Positions 32,642 through 43,190 of a stretch of DNA of 64,000 bases are shown in pieces (the stretch's first letter is position 1; every line of letters begins with the position of its first letter). Under the pieces are notes generated by a model, which saw only the letters and a list, made by a program, of their open reading frames with translations, searched no databases and was not told the DNA's origin. The stretch spans positions 113,501 through 177,500 of the forward strand of contig OZ026563.1 of the NCBI GenBank assembly GCA_964020155.1, given 5' to 3'. A program made the translations under genes and the position numbers. Source of the stretch: Chondrilla cf. caribensis (Eukaryota; Porifera; Demospongiae; Chondrillida; Chondrillidae).

Positions 32642-34364
32642 ATGAGGATGTCCCCCCAGTGTGTGTGTTCTCTGGTGGTCCTGGTGATGGTGACCTGTTG
32701 TGGTGAGTGGACTGAACATCCCAGAATTATGTGTGTTGAATCACTTGTGTCCATTTGGGATACTGTAGGCTATGGACTGAAGGTGGACAGGTACAACTGT
32801 ACATTCCCGCCTTTTCGTATCCCAGTTTCTGCAGAAGATGGTGTTTGTATTGATTCAGGAGTGGGGAGTGATAGGGAGTTGAGGTGTACTTCAACCAGCA
32901 CCAAAACCCCACTGCTATCAGATGGTGATGATGCAACATACTACCTATGGGTGACTCCAGCATTTCTTAGTCTTGTCATTCCAAATAATGTGTGTGTTAG
33001 AGCTATTGTGATGACATTCAGCACTGATTCGTCTTTTGGTATTCCCTCACTGACCTTTGAACCCAATGAAACAGTTACTACATCCCATGATGTGAGACCT
33101 GGTGACCTGGTAAATACCACTATCACCTTCACACCACAATACTGTGGACAGTCTGTTAGGATCAACATGGAGAGAGATTGGATCAGTTTGATACAGTTGA
33201 CAGAAGTGACTCTCATTGAAGGAGGTGGCGGTAACAGTGGTAAGTATATAGTACTGACAATGTTGGATGGGATGGCCATGTTTGTAATTTCTTATTGTTA
33301 GTAACAGAAACAACAGTAGCAACAACAACAACAGCAACAACAACAACAACATCAATAACAACACCAACAGGTAATACTTCAGGTCAGTGAGTGTGTAGTG
33401 ACCACCAACCAACTGACCTAGTGTGAAGGCTTTGCTACTGTAGCAGTCAACCAGTGTCAACAAGTAGCTAGCTGTTCCATGTAGCACTATTAATCACAGC
33501 TGGGACAACCTCAGAGGTCTTAGCTCCCACGTACAATATCCAATGTACTAGTGATATTGCTCACTGAGTTGTTCACCTATTGAAGTTGGTCTCCCTGTAC
33601 TGAGTACTCTGCCCCCATCCTACAGTACCTGGTGCTACAGAGGACCCACAGTATGCTCTCATTGGAGGTCTTGTGGGTGGAGGGTTGGTGATTGTACTGC
33701 TGATGGTAATGCTGGTCGTATGCTGTGTCATAATATATTTTCTGTACCGAAAATCACAGAACCTCTCCAAAACTAAAGTAATTCCGCTATATATCCACAT
33801 ACAAGCAGTGTGAGATCACCTTGAGTTGAACTCTCCCTTGCCCACATTTAGGGAGATGGAAATGACTACGACTATGTCACTTCTCTTGAGGGAACTTGTA
33901 TGAAGGGAGACATTGTGATGGAAGACAACCCAGCTTATGAGCACGTAATGGAAGACATTGTGATGGAAGACAACCCAGCTTATGAGCACACAAGGGAAGA
34001 CATTGTGATGGAAGACAACCCAGCTTATGAACACACGGGGGAAGACATTGTGATGGAAGACAACCCAGCTTATGAACACACGGGGGAAGACATTGTGATG
34101 GAAGACAACCCAGCTTATGAACACACGGGGGAAGACATTATGATGGAAGACAACCCAGCTTATGAACACACGCGGGAAGACATTGTGATGGAAGACAACC
34201 CAGCTTATGAACACACGCGGGAAGACATTGTGATGGAAGACAACCCAGCTTATGAACACATGAGGGAAGACATTGTGATGGAAGAGAACCCAGCTTATGA
34301 ACACTCTAGAGAAGGTGTCATAAAAGAAAAACAGGCTAATGACATCACACAAGATTATATTTAA
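32642..34364 (+). CDS. Receptor unit 1: type A ectodomain, TM, nine NPAY repeats
   Basis: Five exons (32642-32702, 32769-33239, 33302-33370, 33626-33777, 33852-34364) join in phase to 421 residues. Order: signal peptide (MRMSPQCVCSLVVLVMV); a ~155-residue ectodomain I do not recognise, with Cys in YNCTFP, GVCIDSG, LRCTS, NNVCVRA and QYCGQ and several N-glycosylation sites; a Thr-rich stalk encoded by (ACA)n; TM (ALIGGLVGGGLVIVLLMVML...IIYFLYRK); then a tail beginning GDGNDYDYVTS. The tail carries nine 15-residue repeats (EDIVMEDNPAYEHT-like), each with an NPxY motif, the consensus for PTB-domain docking and clathrin-mediated uptake. No enzyme domain is present. Intron 1 is 66 nt and open in frame, unlike the 67-nt intron of the paralogues, so retention would not break the protein. 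Confidence 0.85.
33900..34310 (+). repeat. Coding 45-bp tandem repeat (NPAY array)
   Basis: Nine units of about 45 bp encode MEDNPAYEH(T/V/M/S)(G/R)EDIV. The last unit has EENPAYEHS. The Asn-Pro-Ala-Tyr core is unchanged in all nine, while the position after His varies. Confidence 0.95.
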
Positions 34365-34946
34365 TAATGGTGAAGCAGAACATTCCGATGTTGTAATAAT
34401 ATTATTCATAATTTGTGATTACCTAATGATATTCATATGTGACACAGGCACGGTATAAGCAGTGCTCGTTTTCAGAAGACTGGTCTGTATATAATACACC
34501 ACTTACATATCAGTAGGACAGTACACGTTATGTTAGCATAGCACATGATGTTAGGTGATCTCAATGTATTGGACTGAACCCGTCCACTACACACTGGGTG
34601 TGGTAGTACTGTTTATCAAGAGAGCCAATGGCTCAAAACATCAGTAATTGGGCTAGCAAGCCGGTATTCAGTGTGGGTGCATACAATAGTCATTCAGTTA
34701 CTATATTATCTGACAGGATGTGCTGTATTAGTAATAGCATTAGCTAAAAATTATTAAATTTAATATAATTGTTATATGTATTAGTAATGATATTATGCAT
34801 GTAGTATTGTATTTAGGATTGCTATGGTAGCCAGTCCAATTATATTCATAGTTTAGTGGTTTGTGCAATCGAACAACAAAGAGAAAGACTTTGTTCCCGA
34901 TGAGTGTACCATCCTGCCTTTAATAGGCTACCTCTGTGTTCAACAC
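34365..34946. other. Spacer between units 1 and 2
   Basis: Contains a downstream block (GATATTCATATGTGACACAGGC..., 34427-34485), upstream block U copy 2 (34511-34684) and AT-rich sequence. The conserved proximal promoter begins at about 34845 (CATAGTTTAGTGGTTTGTGC). No gene seen. Confidence 0.6.
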
Positions 34947-34957
34947 TATTTATAAAG
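34947..34957 (+). promoter_or_regulatory. TATA-like box of receptor unit 2
   Basis: TATTTATAAAG, 29 nt before the ATG at 34986. The same box stands in the same place in units 3 and 4. If it is used, the 5' UTR would be very short. Confidence 0.5.
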
Positions 34958-34985
34958 TACCTGTACATGTGTGTAGTTATTGTCA

Positions 34986-36414
34986 ATGAGGATGTCCCCC
35001 CAGTGTGTGTGTTCTCTGGTGGTCCTGGTGATGGTGGCCTGTTGTGGTGAGTGGACTGAATATCCCAGGAATTGTGTGTGTTGAATCACTTGTGTCCATT
35101 TGGGATACTGTAGGCTATGGACTGAAGGTGGACAGATACAACTGTACATTCCCAAGTGCTCGTATCCCAGTTTCTGCAGAAGATGGTGTTTGTATTGATA
35201 CAGGAGTGGAAAGTGATAATAGGGAGTTTAGGTGTGCTTCAACCAGCACCAAAACCCCACTGTTATCAGATGGTGATGATACAACATACTACATATGGGT
35301 GACTTCAGCATTTCTTAGTCTTGTCATTCCAAATAATGTGTGTGTTGGAGCTATTGTGATGACATTCCGCAATGGCATGTCTCTTGGTATTCCCTCACTG
35401 ACCTTTGAACCCAATGGAACAGTTACTACATCCCATGATGGGAGACCTGACAACTTGGTAAATACCACTATCACCTTCACACCACAATACTGTGGACAGT
35501 CTGTTAGGATCAACATGGAGTTGAATGAGACGAATGCAACACTAGTACTATTGTCAGAAGTGACTCTCATTGAAGGAGGTGGCGATAACAGTGGTAAGTA
35601 CATAGTACTGGCAATGTTGAATGGGATGGCCATGTTTGTAATTTCTACTTGTTAGTAACAGAAACAACAGTAGCAACAACAACAACATCAGCAACAACAA
35701 CAACAACATCAATAACAACACCAACAGGTAATACTTCAGATCAGTGAGTGTGTAGTGACCACCAACCAACTGACCTAGTGTGAAGGCTTTGCTACTGTAG
35801 CAGTCAACCAGTGTCAACAAAGTAGCTAGCTGTTTCATGTAGCACTATTAATCACAGCTATATAGGACGACCTCATAGGTTTTAGCCCCCGGATACAATG
35901 TACATCGTGATATTGCTCACTGAGTTGTTCACCTGTTGAAGTTGGTCTCCCTGTACTGAGTACTCTATCCCCATCCTACAGTACCTTGTGCTATGGAGGA
36001 CCCACAGTATGCTCTCATTGGAGGTCTTGTGGGAGGAGGGTTGGTGATTGTACTGCTGATGGTGATGCTGGTCGTATGCTGTGTCATAATATATTTTCTG
36101 TACCGGAAATTACAGAACCTCTCCAAAACTCAAGTATTTTCACTATATATCCACATACAAGCAGTGTGAGGCCACCTTGAGTTGGATTCTCCCTTGCCCA
36201 CATTTAGGGAGATGGAAATGACTATGACTATGTCACTAATCATGAGGAAACTTGTATGAAGGGAGACATTGTGATGGAAGACAACCCAGCTTATGAACAC
36301 ACGGGGGAAGACATTGTGATGGAAGACAACCCAGCTTATGAGCACGTAATGGAAGTTGTCATGAAGAAAAAACGGGCTAGTGACATCACACAAGATGATG
36401 ACGATTATATTTAA
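34986..36414 (+). CDS. Receptor unit 2: type A ectodomain, TM, two NPAY repeats
   Basis: Exons 34986-35046, 35114-35593, 35656-35727, 35982-36133 and 36208-36414 join in phase to 323 residues. Architecture is the same as unit 1: signal peptide, VSAEDGVCIDTG-type ectodomain with the same Cys pattern, Thr-rich stalk, ALIGGLVGGGLVIVLLMVML transmembrane exon, and GDGNDYDYVTN start of the tail. The tail has only two NPAYEH repeats and ends MKKKRASDITQDDDDYI. It differs from unit 1 in several N-glycosylation sites, including an added NETNAT near the end of the ectodomain. Introns are also highly similar to unit 1, so the duplication is recent. Likely role: kinase-less docking or endocytic receptor; ligand unknown. 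Confidence 0.85.
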
Positions 36415-36566
36415 TAGTGCTAAAGCAGAGCATTCTGATCTGATCTGATTTTGACGAAGTTGTGGTTACCCAATAATGGCGTGGCATAATATAATATTAT
36501 AAGCAGCCGTCTTGTTATTTTATGTACAGACATCTCTCCCAATGAATAATATACTTGACATGACAT

Positions 36567-37570
36567 TGTGCAAGAATAGACAACCATGTTTATACTGTAC
36601 AACAGTACAAGCCATCGTCAGGGTTCTTCACTTGCAATTGGCCATGAGGAATAAGGACAGCCATTTCCTCACAGCTGGGGAGTTGTCCTGAAGAACAGAG
36701 AATGTAAGTATAACACCCTTTCCAGGATTACCTTTATAAGGATTGGTATAGCTGGGTTAGTATACATAACCTCAACACACTCATATATTATTGGTGATGA
36801 CTGTTAGCGTGGAGAATAAATTTCACACAGGTAAACCTACTACTGTATACCATCATACTCATCCCATTCAACGAAGTTCAAGCAGATACATGGGATGCTA
36901 ATGGGAATTGAACATACACATGATACCGCGTTCATGTCATACAATGCACTATCAAGTGTCAACATTGATAGTTTGTGGACATTACTGAGTCAAATCATTG
37001 TATATGATCCCTGCGGCAATCGAAATGCTGATAATGTACACAAATTAGAGTACAAAAAGTATTAAACATTTAATTTTATGTATATTCAAATCATACATTG
37101 ATCAATAATACAGAAAGTGGTTGCTCAAAGAGCAAATTCAAGGAAATGGACAGATATGAATGGTGTCATTGCAGACATAAGTTGTATGTCCTATTTCTGT
37201 ACCAGTAACACCCTCACATACTGTTGTCTGCAATAACAGCATCTCCTTAAGGAGAAGAATGGCCATGACTGTGGGGTGTTTATCTTTTGTATGTTGATCA
37301 GCGTGAAGCAATCCTTCGAATGCTCGTCTTTACACGGTATGCTATGCAGCAGATTTTACGCAACAAGTCCAGAGTGCTGAGCTCCTTCAAGGAGGTAACC
37401 CTCCAACAACAGACAGACATTGGTAGGGGGTTATACTTACATTCTCTGTTCTTCAGGACCACTCCCCAGCTGTGAGGAACTGGCTGTTCTTATTCCTCAT
37501 GGCCAAGTGACGAACTGGACACAGACGATTGCTTGTACAGTATACATGTGGTTGTCTATACTTGTACAAG
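36567..37570. mobile_element. ~1.0-kb element with ~150-bp inverted terminal arms
   Basis: The left arm 36567-36717 is repeated in reverse complement at 37430-37570, including GGCCATGAGGAATAAG.ACAG, TCCTCACAGCTGGGGAG and GAACAGAGAATGTAAGTATA, with scattered substitutions. Between the arms is ~700 bp of mostly non-coding DNA containing a decayed ULP1-type protease piece. The structure fits a non-autonomous or degraded DNA transposon. The spacer between units 2 and 3 is the only one that carries it, so it inserted after the tandem duplication. Clear target-site duplications are not visible by eye. Confidence 0.7.
37237..37400 (+). pseudogene. Remnant of a ULP1-like (C48) cysteine protease
   Basis: One frame reads QHLLKEKNGHDCGVFIF, which carries the N-x-x-DCGVF active-site stretch of the ULP1/SENP family (catalytic Cys). 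The downstream part continues only in another frame as LVFTRYAMQQILRNKSRV, resembling the FTQ.DM...LR segment that follows in the family. An upstream TAA is in frame. It is therefore a short frameshifted relic, with no His/Asp part recognisable. ULP1-type proteases are carried by several eukaryotic DNA transposon families, which fits the flanking inverted arms. Confidence 0.6.
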
Positions 37571-38256
37571 GTCGTGTTATAAAATACAGTATACAGTAAG
37601 TATATAATAGAATTCATAGTATAAATAATTAAAGATACTCGTATGGAATCTGATATACATTGGGAGGGATGTCTGTACATAACAAGAGTGCCTGTTTTCG
37701 GAAGACTGGTCTGTACCACCCATTGGCATATCAGTAGGACAGTACACATGTGATGTTAGCACAGCACATGTGATGTTAGGTGATTTCAATGTATTGGACT
37801 GAGCCTGTCAGCTACACACTGGGTGTGGTGGTGGGGGCATCCCCACAGCACTGGGTGTGGTGGCACTGTTTATCAAGAGAGCAAACGGCTCAAAACATCA
37901 GTGATTGGGCTAGCAAGCCGGTATTCAGTGTGGATGCATACAGGTGGCATTGGGCATAGATTCTCTATATTCAGTTACCAAATTTACTTTACATTTGACA
38001 GAATGTACTGTATAAAGTATCATTGATACATTATTGTAAGCATATAGTATTATTATTTGTTATAAAATTATTAAATGTAAAATAATTATAATATGCATTA
38101 GTATGCATGCAATATTGTATTTGATAAGATTGTTATGGTAGCAGGTTTAATGATATTCATAGTTTAGTGGTTTGTGCAATCGAACAACAAAGAGAAAATT
38201 CTGTTCCCGATGAGTGTACCATCCTGCCTTTAATAGGCTACCTCTACGTTCAACAC
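37571..38256. other. Spacer before unit 3
   Basis: Contains block U copy 3 (37731-37945), AT-rich sequence and, from about 38156, the conserved proximal promoter with TATTTATAAAG at 38257. No gene seen. Confidence 0.6.
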
Positions 38257-38267
38257 TATTTATAAAG
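38257..38267 (+). promoter_or_regulatory. TATA-like box of receptor unit 3
   Basis: TATTTATAAAG, 29 nt before the ATG at 38296, in the shared proximal promoter block. Confidence 0.5.
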
Positions 38268-38295
38268 TACCTGTACATGTGTGTAGTTATTGTCA

Positions 38296-39564
38296 ATGAG
38301 GATGTCCCTCCAGTGTGTGTGTTCTCTGATGGTCCTGGTGATGGTGGCCTGTTGTGGTGAGTGGACTGAACATCCCAGGAATTGTGTGTGTTGAATCACT
38401 TGTGTCCATTTGGGATACTGTAGGCTATGGACTGAAGGTGGACAGATACAACTGTACATTCCCGAGTGGTCGTATACCACGCACTGACAGTGATGTTTGT
38501 ATTGATACAGGACCGGGGAGTGATAGGGAGTTGAGGTGTGCTTCAACCAACACCAATACCCCACTGCTATCAGATGGTGATGATACAACATACTACATAT
38601 GGAGGACTTCAGCATTTCTTAGTCTTGCCATTCCAAATAATGTGTGTGTTGGAGCTATTGTGATGACATTCCGCAATGGTTCGTCTCTTGGTATTCCCTC
38701 ACTGACCTTTGAACCCAATGAAACAGTTACTACATCCCATGATGGGAGACCTGGTGACTTGGTAAATACCACTACCACCTTCACACCACAATACTGTGGA
38801 CAGTCTGTTAGGATCAACATGGAGAGAGATGGGAGCAGTTTGATATGGTTGACAGAAGTGACTCTTATTGAAGGAGGTGAGTAGTTTGGTTCACCCACAT
38901 TGCCATAGTAACTGGTAGTACCAAAATCTTTTGCCCTCTCCACACAGGATCCAGTCCTTCGGCTGGTGGTCCATCACTAGTCCCCACCAGCAGTGCTCCA
39001 GGTGTAACAGAATCCAACACAGCTCATGTGTCACCATCCAACACAACGACAACAGGTAATCTCAACGGTCTTAGCTCCCGGATACAATGTACATAGTGAT
39101 ATTGCTCACTGAGTTGTTCACCTGTTGAAGTTGGTCTCCCTGTACTGAGTACTCTGTCCCCATCCTACAGTACCTTGTGCTATGGAGGACCCACAGTATG
39201 CTCTCATTGGAGGTCTTGTGGGAGGAGGGTTGGTGATTGTACTGCTGATGGTGATGCTGGTCGTATGCTGTGTCATAATATATTTTCTGTACCGAAAATT
39301 ACAGAACCTCTCCAAAACTCAAGTATTTTCACTATATATCCACATACAAGCAGTGTGAGGCCACCTTGAGTTGAATTCTCCCTTGCTCACATTTAGGGAG
39401 ATGGAAATGACTACGACTATGTCACTTCTCACGAGGAAACTTGTATGAAGGGAGACATTGTGATGGAAGACAACCCAGCTTATGAGCACGTAATGGAAGT
39501 TGTCATGAAAGAAAACCGGGCTAGTGACATCACGCAAGATGATGTAAAAGGACCTTGTATCTAG
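38296..39564 (+). CDS. Receptor unit 3: type B ectodomain, Ser/Pro stalk, one NPAY
   Basis: Exons 38296-38356, 38424-38876, 38948-39055, 39171-39322 and 39397-39564 give 313 residues in phase. The signal and TM exons match units 1-2, but the ectodomain is the shorter type B (RIPRTDSDVCIDTGPGSDRE). The stalk is not Thr-rich; it is GSSPSAGGPSLVPTSSAPGV and onward. Both features are shared with unit 7, not with units 1, 2 or 4. The tail GDGNDYDYVTSHEETCMKGD has a single NPAYEH and ends VKGPCI. It is thus a mosaic between the two receptor types, by exon exchange or gene conversion. Role inferred as for unit 1. Confidence 0.85.
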
Positions 39565-40980
39565 TGTTAGAGGAGAACATTCTGATGTTGCCGCCAATAG
39601 TTGTAATGATATTCATAAGTTGTGGTTATGATATTCATATGTGACGCGTTTGCGCGGTATAAGCGGTACTCGTTCTCGGAAGACTGGTCGGTGGCGAGAG
39701 AAGGCACGTCTCCTTTGCTAGACTCCATTCCAGTCTAATAGTCTGTTTGAGAAGGCCTATTCTTAGGATTGGGTCATCCAAACAGTATCAAGAGCTGGAT
39801 CCTTCATGGCCTGTCTCTGTAGACAGTCCAAGAACATCCAAGTCCAAGTGCATGTGGGTCGTGTGTAATGGTCATGTTTCCAATGTGAGCGTGTTAGTAT
39901 GCAGTGGAGAGACCTCAGCAATAGCAGACCAAGTGGTATTCCCTTGTACACTGAGTGGGCACAGAATACAGTCACTGGTATGGTGTCTAGCGTACTATGC
40001 TTGTATGAACCAGTTCATAGGTGTGTGTGCATGCTTCACTGATCATGCATGGACATGCTTACATGATTGATGGAGAGAAATTCATCCTGTTCACCTTGCA
40101 CGTATCATCTTTTGACCACTGGCCATGGACGCCTGTGAAGGTGCAGGAACAAGTAGTTATGACGGATTATGTTACGGACCACAGTTAACACTACACTTCA
40201 ACATGGGGTGTCCATGGTAGAATCTTTGAAGCTGGGCATCAGTATCTGTGTTTTTAAGTCCGATATAGGCACTGTACAGCTCATGGTGACCAGCTATAAA
40301 ATGTATTATCACCTGGCCAGCAACCAAGAGGTCTATAGCAACTCTATTGGAATGTACATACAAGAGTATGTGTATTGATATAATTATGCATCATACAGAC
40401 ACTAGTGAGCTTTAGTGACCGGCGGCAAAACATAACGTGTTGGTCACCACTAGGTCTGTACCACCCACTGGCACATCAGTAGGACAGTACACATGTGATG
40501 TTAGTACAGTACATGTGATTTTAGAGGATTTCAATGTATTGGACTGAGCCTGTCAGCTACACACTGGGTGTGGTAGTGGGGGCATCCCCACAGCACTGGG
40601 TGTGGTGGCAATGTGTATCAAGATAGTGAATGCCTTAAAACATCAGTGATTGGGCTAGCAAACGGTATTCAGTGTGGATGCATACAGGTCATTCAGATAC
40701 CAAATTTACTTAATATTTGACAGAATGCACTGTATAAAGTATCATTGATACATTATTGTTAGTATATAGTATTAGTATTTGTTACAAAAATTATTAAATG
40801 TAAAATAATTATAATATGCATTAGTATACATGCAATATCATATTTGATAAGATTGTTATGGTAGCAGGTTTAATGATATTCATAGTTTCGTGGTTTGCGC
40901 AATCAAACAACAAAGAGAAAGACTTTGTTCCCGATGAGTGTACCATCCTGCCTTTAATAGGCTACCTCTGCGTTCAACAC
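39565..40980. other. Spacer between units 3 and 4
   Basis: Contains a downstream block with CGGTATAAGCGGTACTCGTT (about 39655), a ~480-bp stretch (39720-40200) that recurs at 43190-43600 after unit 4, the interspersed GGTCACCACTAGGTCTGTAC sequence (about 40220-40470), block U copy 4 (40476-40688) and the proximal promoter. Short open frames here lack any coding sign. Confidence 0.6.
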
Positions 40981-40991
40981 TATTTATAAAG
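40981..40991 (+). promoter_or_regulatory. TATA-like box of receptor unit 4
   Basis: TATTTATAAAG, 29 nt before the ATG at 41020. Confidence 0.5.
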
Positions 40992-41019
40992 TACCTGTAC
41001 ATGTGTGTAGTTATTGTCA

Positions 41020-42442
41020 ATGAGGATGTCCCCCCAGTGTGTGTGTTCTCTGATGGTCCTGGTGATGGTGGCCTGTTGTGGTGAGTGGACTGAACATCCC
41101 AGGAATTGTGTGTGTTGAATCACTTGTGTCCATTTGGGATACTGTAGGCTATGGACTGAAGGTGGACAGATACAACTGTACATTCCCGAATGGTCGTAAT
41201 CCAGTTTCTGCAGAAGATGGTGTTTGTAATGATACAGGATCAGGGGATAATAGGGAGTTGAGGTGTACTTCAACCAGCACCAAAACCCCACTGCTATCAG
41301 ATGGTGATGATGCAACATACTACCTATGGGTGACTCCAGCATTTCTTGATCTTGCCATTCCAAATAATGTGTGTGTTGGAGCTATTGTGATGACATTCAG
41401 CAATGGTACTCCTTTTGGTATTCCCTCACTGACCTTTGAACTCAGTGAAACAGTTACTACATCCCATGATGGGAGACCTGACAACTTGGTAAATACCACT
41501 ATCACCTTCACACCACAATACTGTGGACAGTCTGTTAGGATCAACATGGAGAGAGATGGGACAATACGGTTGACAGAAGTGACTCTCATTGAAGGAGGTG
41601 GCGGTGACAGTGGTAAGTACATAGTACTGACAATGTTGAATGGGATGGCCATATTTGTAATTTCTTATTGTTAGTAACAGAAACAACAGTAGCAACAACA
41701 ACAACAACAGCAACAACAACAACAACATCAATAACAACACCAACAGGTAATACTTCAGGTCAGTGAGTGTGTAGTGACCACCAACCAACTGACCTGGTGT
41801 GAAGGCTTTGCTACTGTAGCAGTTAACCAGTGTCAACAAAGTAGCTAGCTGTTTCATGTAGCACTATTAATCACAGCTAGGACGACCTCAGAGGTCTTAG
41901 CCCCCACATACAATAGACGATGTACATAGTGATATTGCTCACTGGGTTGTTCACCTGTTGAAGTTGGTCTTCCTGTACTGAGTACTCTGTCCCCATCCTA
42001 CAGGTCCTCCTCCAATGGAGCAGCCACAGTACGCTCTCATTGGAGGTCTTGTGGGTGGAGGGTTGGTGATTGTACTGCTGATGGTGATGCTGGTCGTATG
42101 CTGTGTCATAATATATTTTCTGTACCGAAAATTACAGAACCTCTCCAAAACTCCAGTAATTCTGTTATATATCCACATACAAGCAGTGTGAGGCCACCTT
42201 GAGTTGAATTCTCCCTTGCTCGCATTTAGGGAGATGGAAATGACTACGACTATGTCACTAATCATGAGGAAACTCGTATGAAGAAAGACATTGTGATGGA
42301 AGACAACCCAGCTTATGAGCACACGGGGATAGACATTGTGATGGAAGACAGCCCAGCTTATGAACACGTAATGGAAGTTGTCATGAAAGAAAACCGGGCT
42401 AGTGACATCACACATGATGATGTAAAAGAAGCTTGTATCTAG
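41020..42442 (+). CDS. Receptor unit 4: type A ectodomain, TM, NPAY plus SPAY
   Basis: Exons 41020-41080, 41148-41612, 41675-41746, 42004-42155 and 42230-42442 give 320 residues in phase. The ectodomain is type A (NPVSAEDGVCNDTG) with a Thr-rich stalk. The start of its TM exon differs from units 1-3 (GPPPMEQPQYALIGG) and resembles unit 6 (GPLPTEQPQYALIGG). The tail has two repeats: EDNPAYEHT and EDSPAYEHV, where Asn is replaced by Ser so the NPxY consensus is lost in the second. It ends VKEACI. Same inferred docking role. Confidence 0.85.
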
Positions 42443-42604
42443 TGTTAAAGGAGAACATTCTGATGTTGCCGCCAATAGTTGTAATGATATTCATAAGTTG
42501 TGGTTATGATATTCATATGTGACGCGTTGGCGCGGTATAAGCGGTACTCGTTCTCGGAAGACTGTTCGCCGGCGAGAGAAGCCACGTCTCCTTTGCTAGA
42601 GTAG

Positions 42605-43190
42605 TCGCCTACTCCTCAAAGTATTGCAACGGACGCACTTCAAGTCAAATACCTATTGGTTATTCTTCGGTGGACATTAGACAGGTTAGTACAGGCGAAA
42701 GGGCACCTCGTGGGATTTCCGAGAAAGTTTGTTTAGTTTCAAATTTCTTTGTCGTCTGAAGTGTTCGATTATCACAACACAACTCGCTTTCATTCCATTG
42801 CTCTAGTCCACCCACACGTCTGCACCCAAACCTATCCGTACATGTAGACACTACCATCTCATCCCCACAGCATGTATGTGAAGACGTAGAGTGCAGCGCG
42901 TGCTTAGGGTCGTTATTGGTGGAGGAAGCCATTAACATGTCTGAAAATCTTTTCAGTGAAATTAATGTAAACTTCACTTTTACCAGACATAACAGTCCTG
43001 TTGCTCTTGGCAACAGAGGTAGTGTAGGGGTGATGTGATCGGGTGAACTTCGTGAACAGCGAGGCTACCCTGATGGAACAGATTGAGCTTTCAACATGGA
43101 AATTGATTTTCTATTCTGATAATTAACATTGGAGGATTTAGGATCAGCTAGTAAGTGGGTCAGTAGTCTGATACAAGCAGTGGTCTGTTC
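42605..43190. other. Insertion in the unit 4 downstream region with a small candidate ORF (-)
   Basis: Sequence related to 39720-40200 is interrupted here by ~580 bp absent from the unit 3 copy. On the minus strand a 117-codon open frame (42660-43013) reads MASSTNNDPKHALHSTSSHT... with several Cys. A 43-nt GTAAAA...TTTCAG segment could be an intron just inside it, giving the start MSDMLMASS. I do not recognise the product. It may be the first exons of a relocated gene or chance. Confidence 0.3.
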
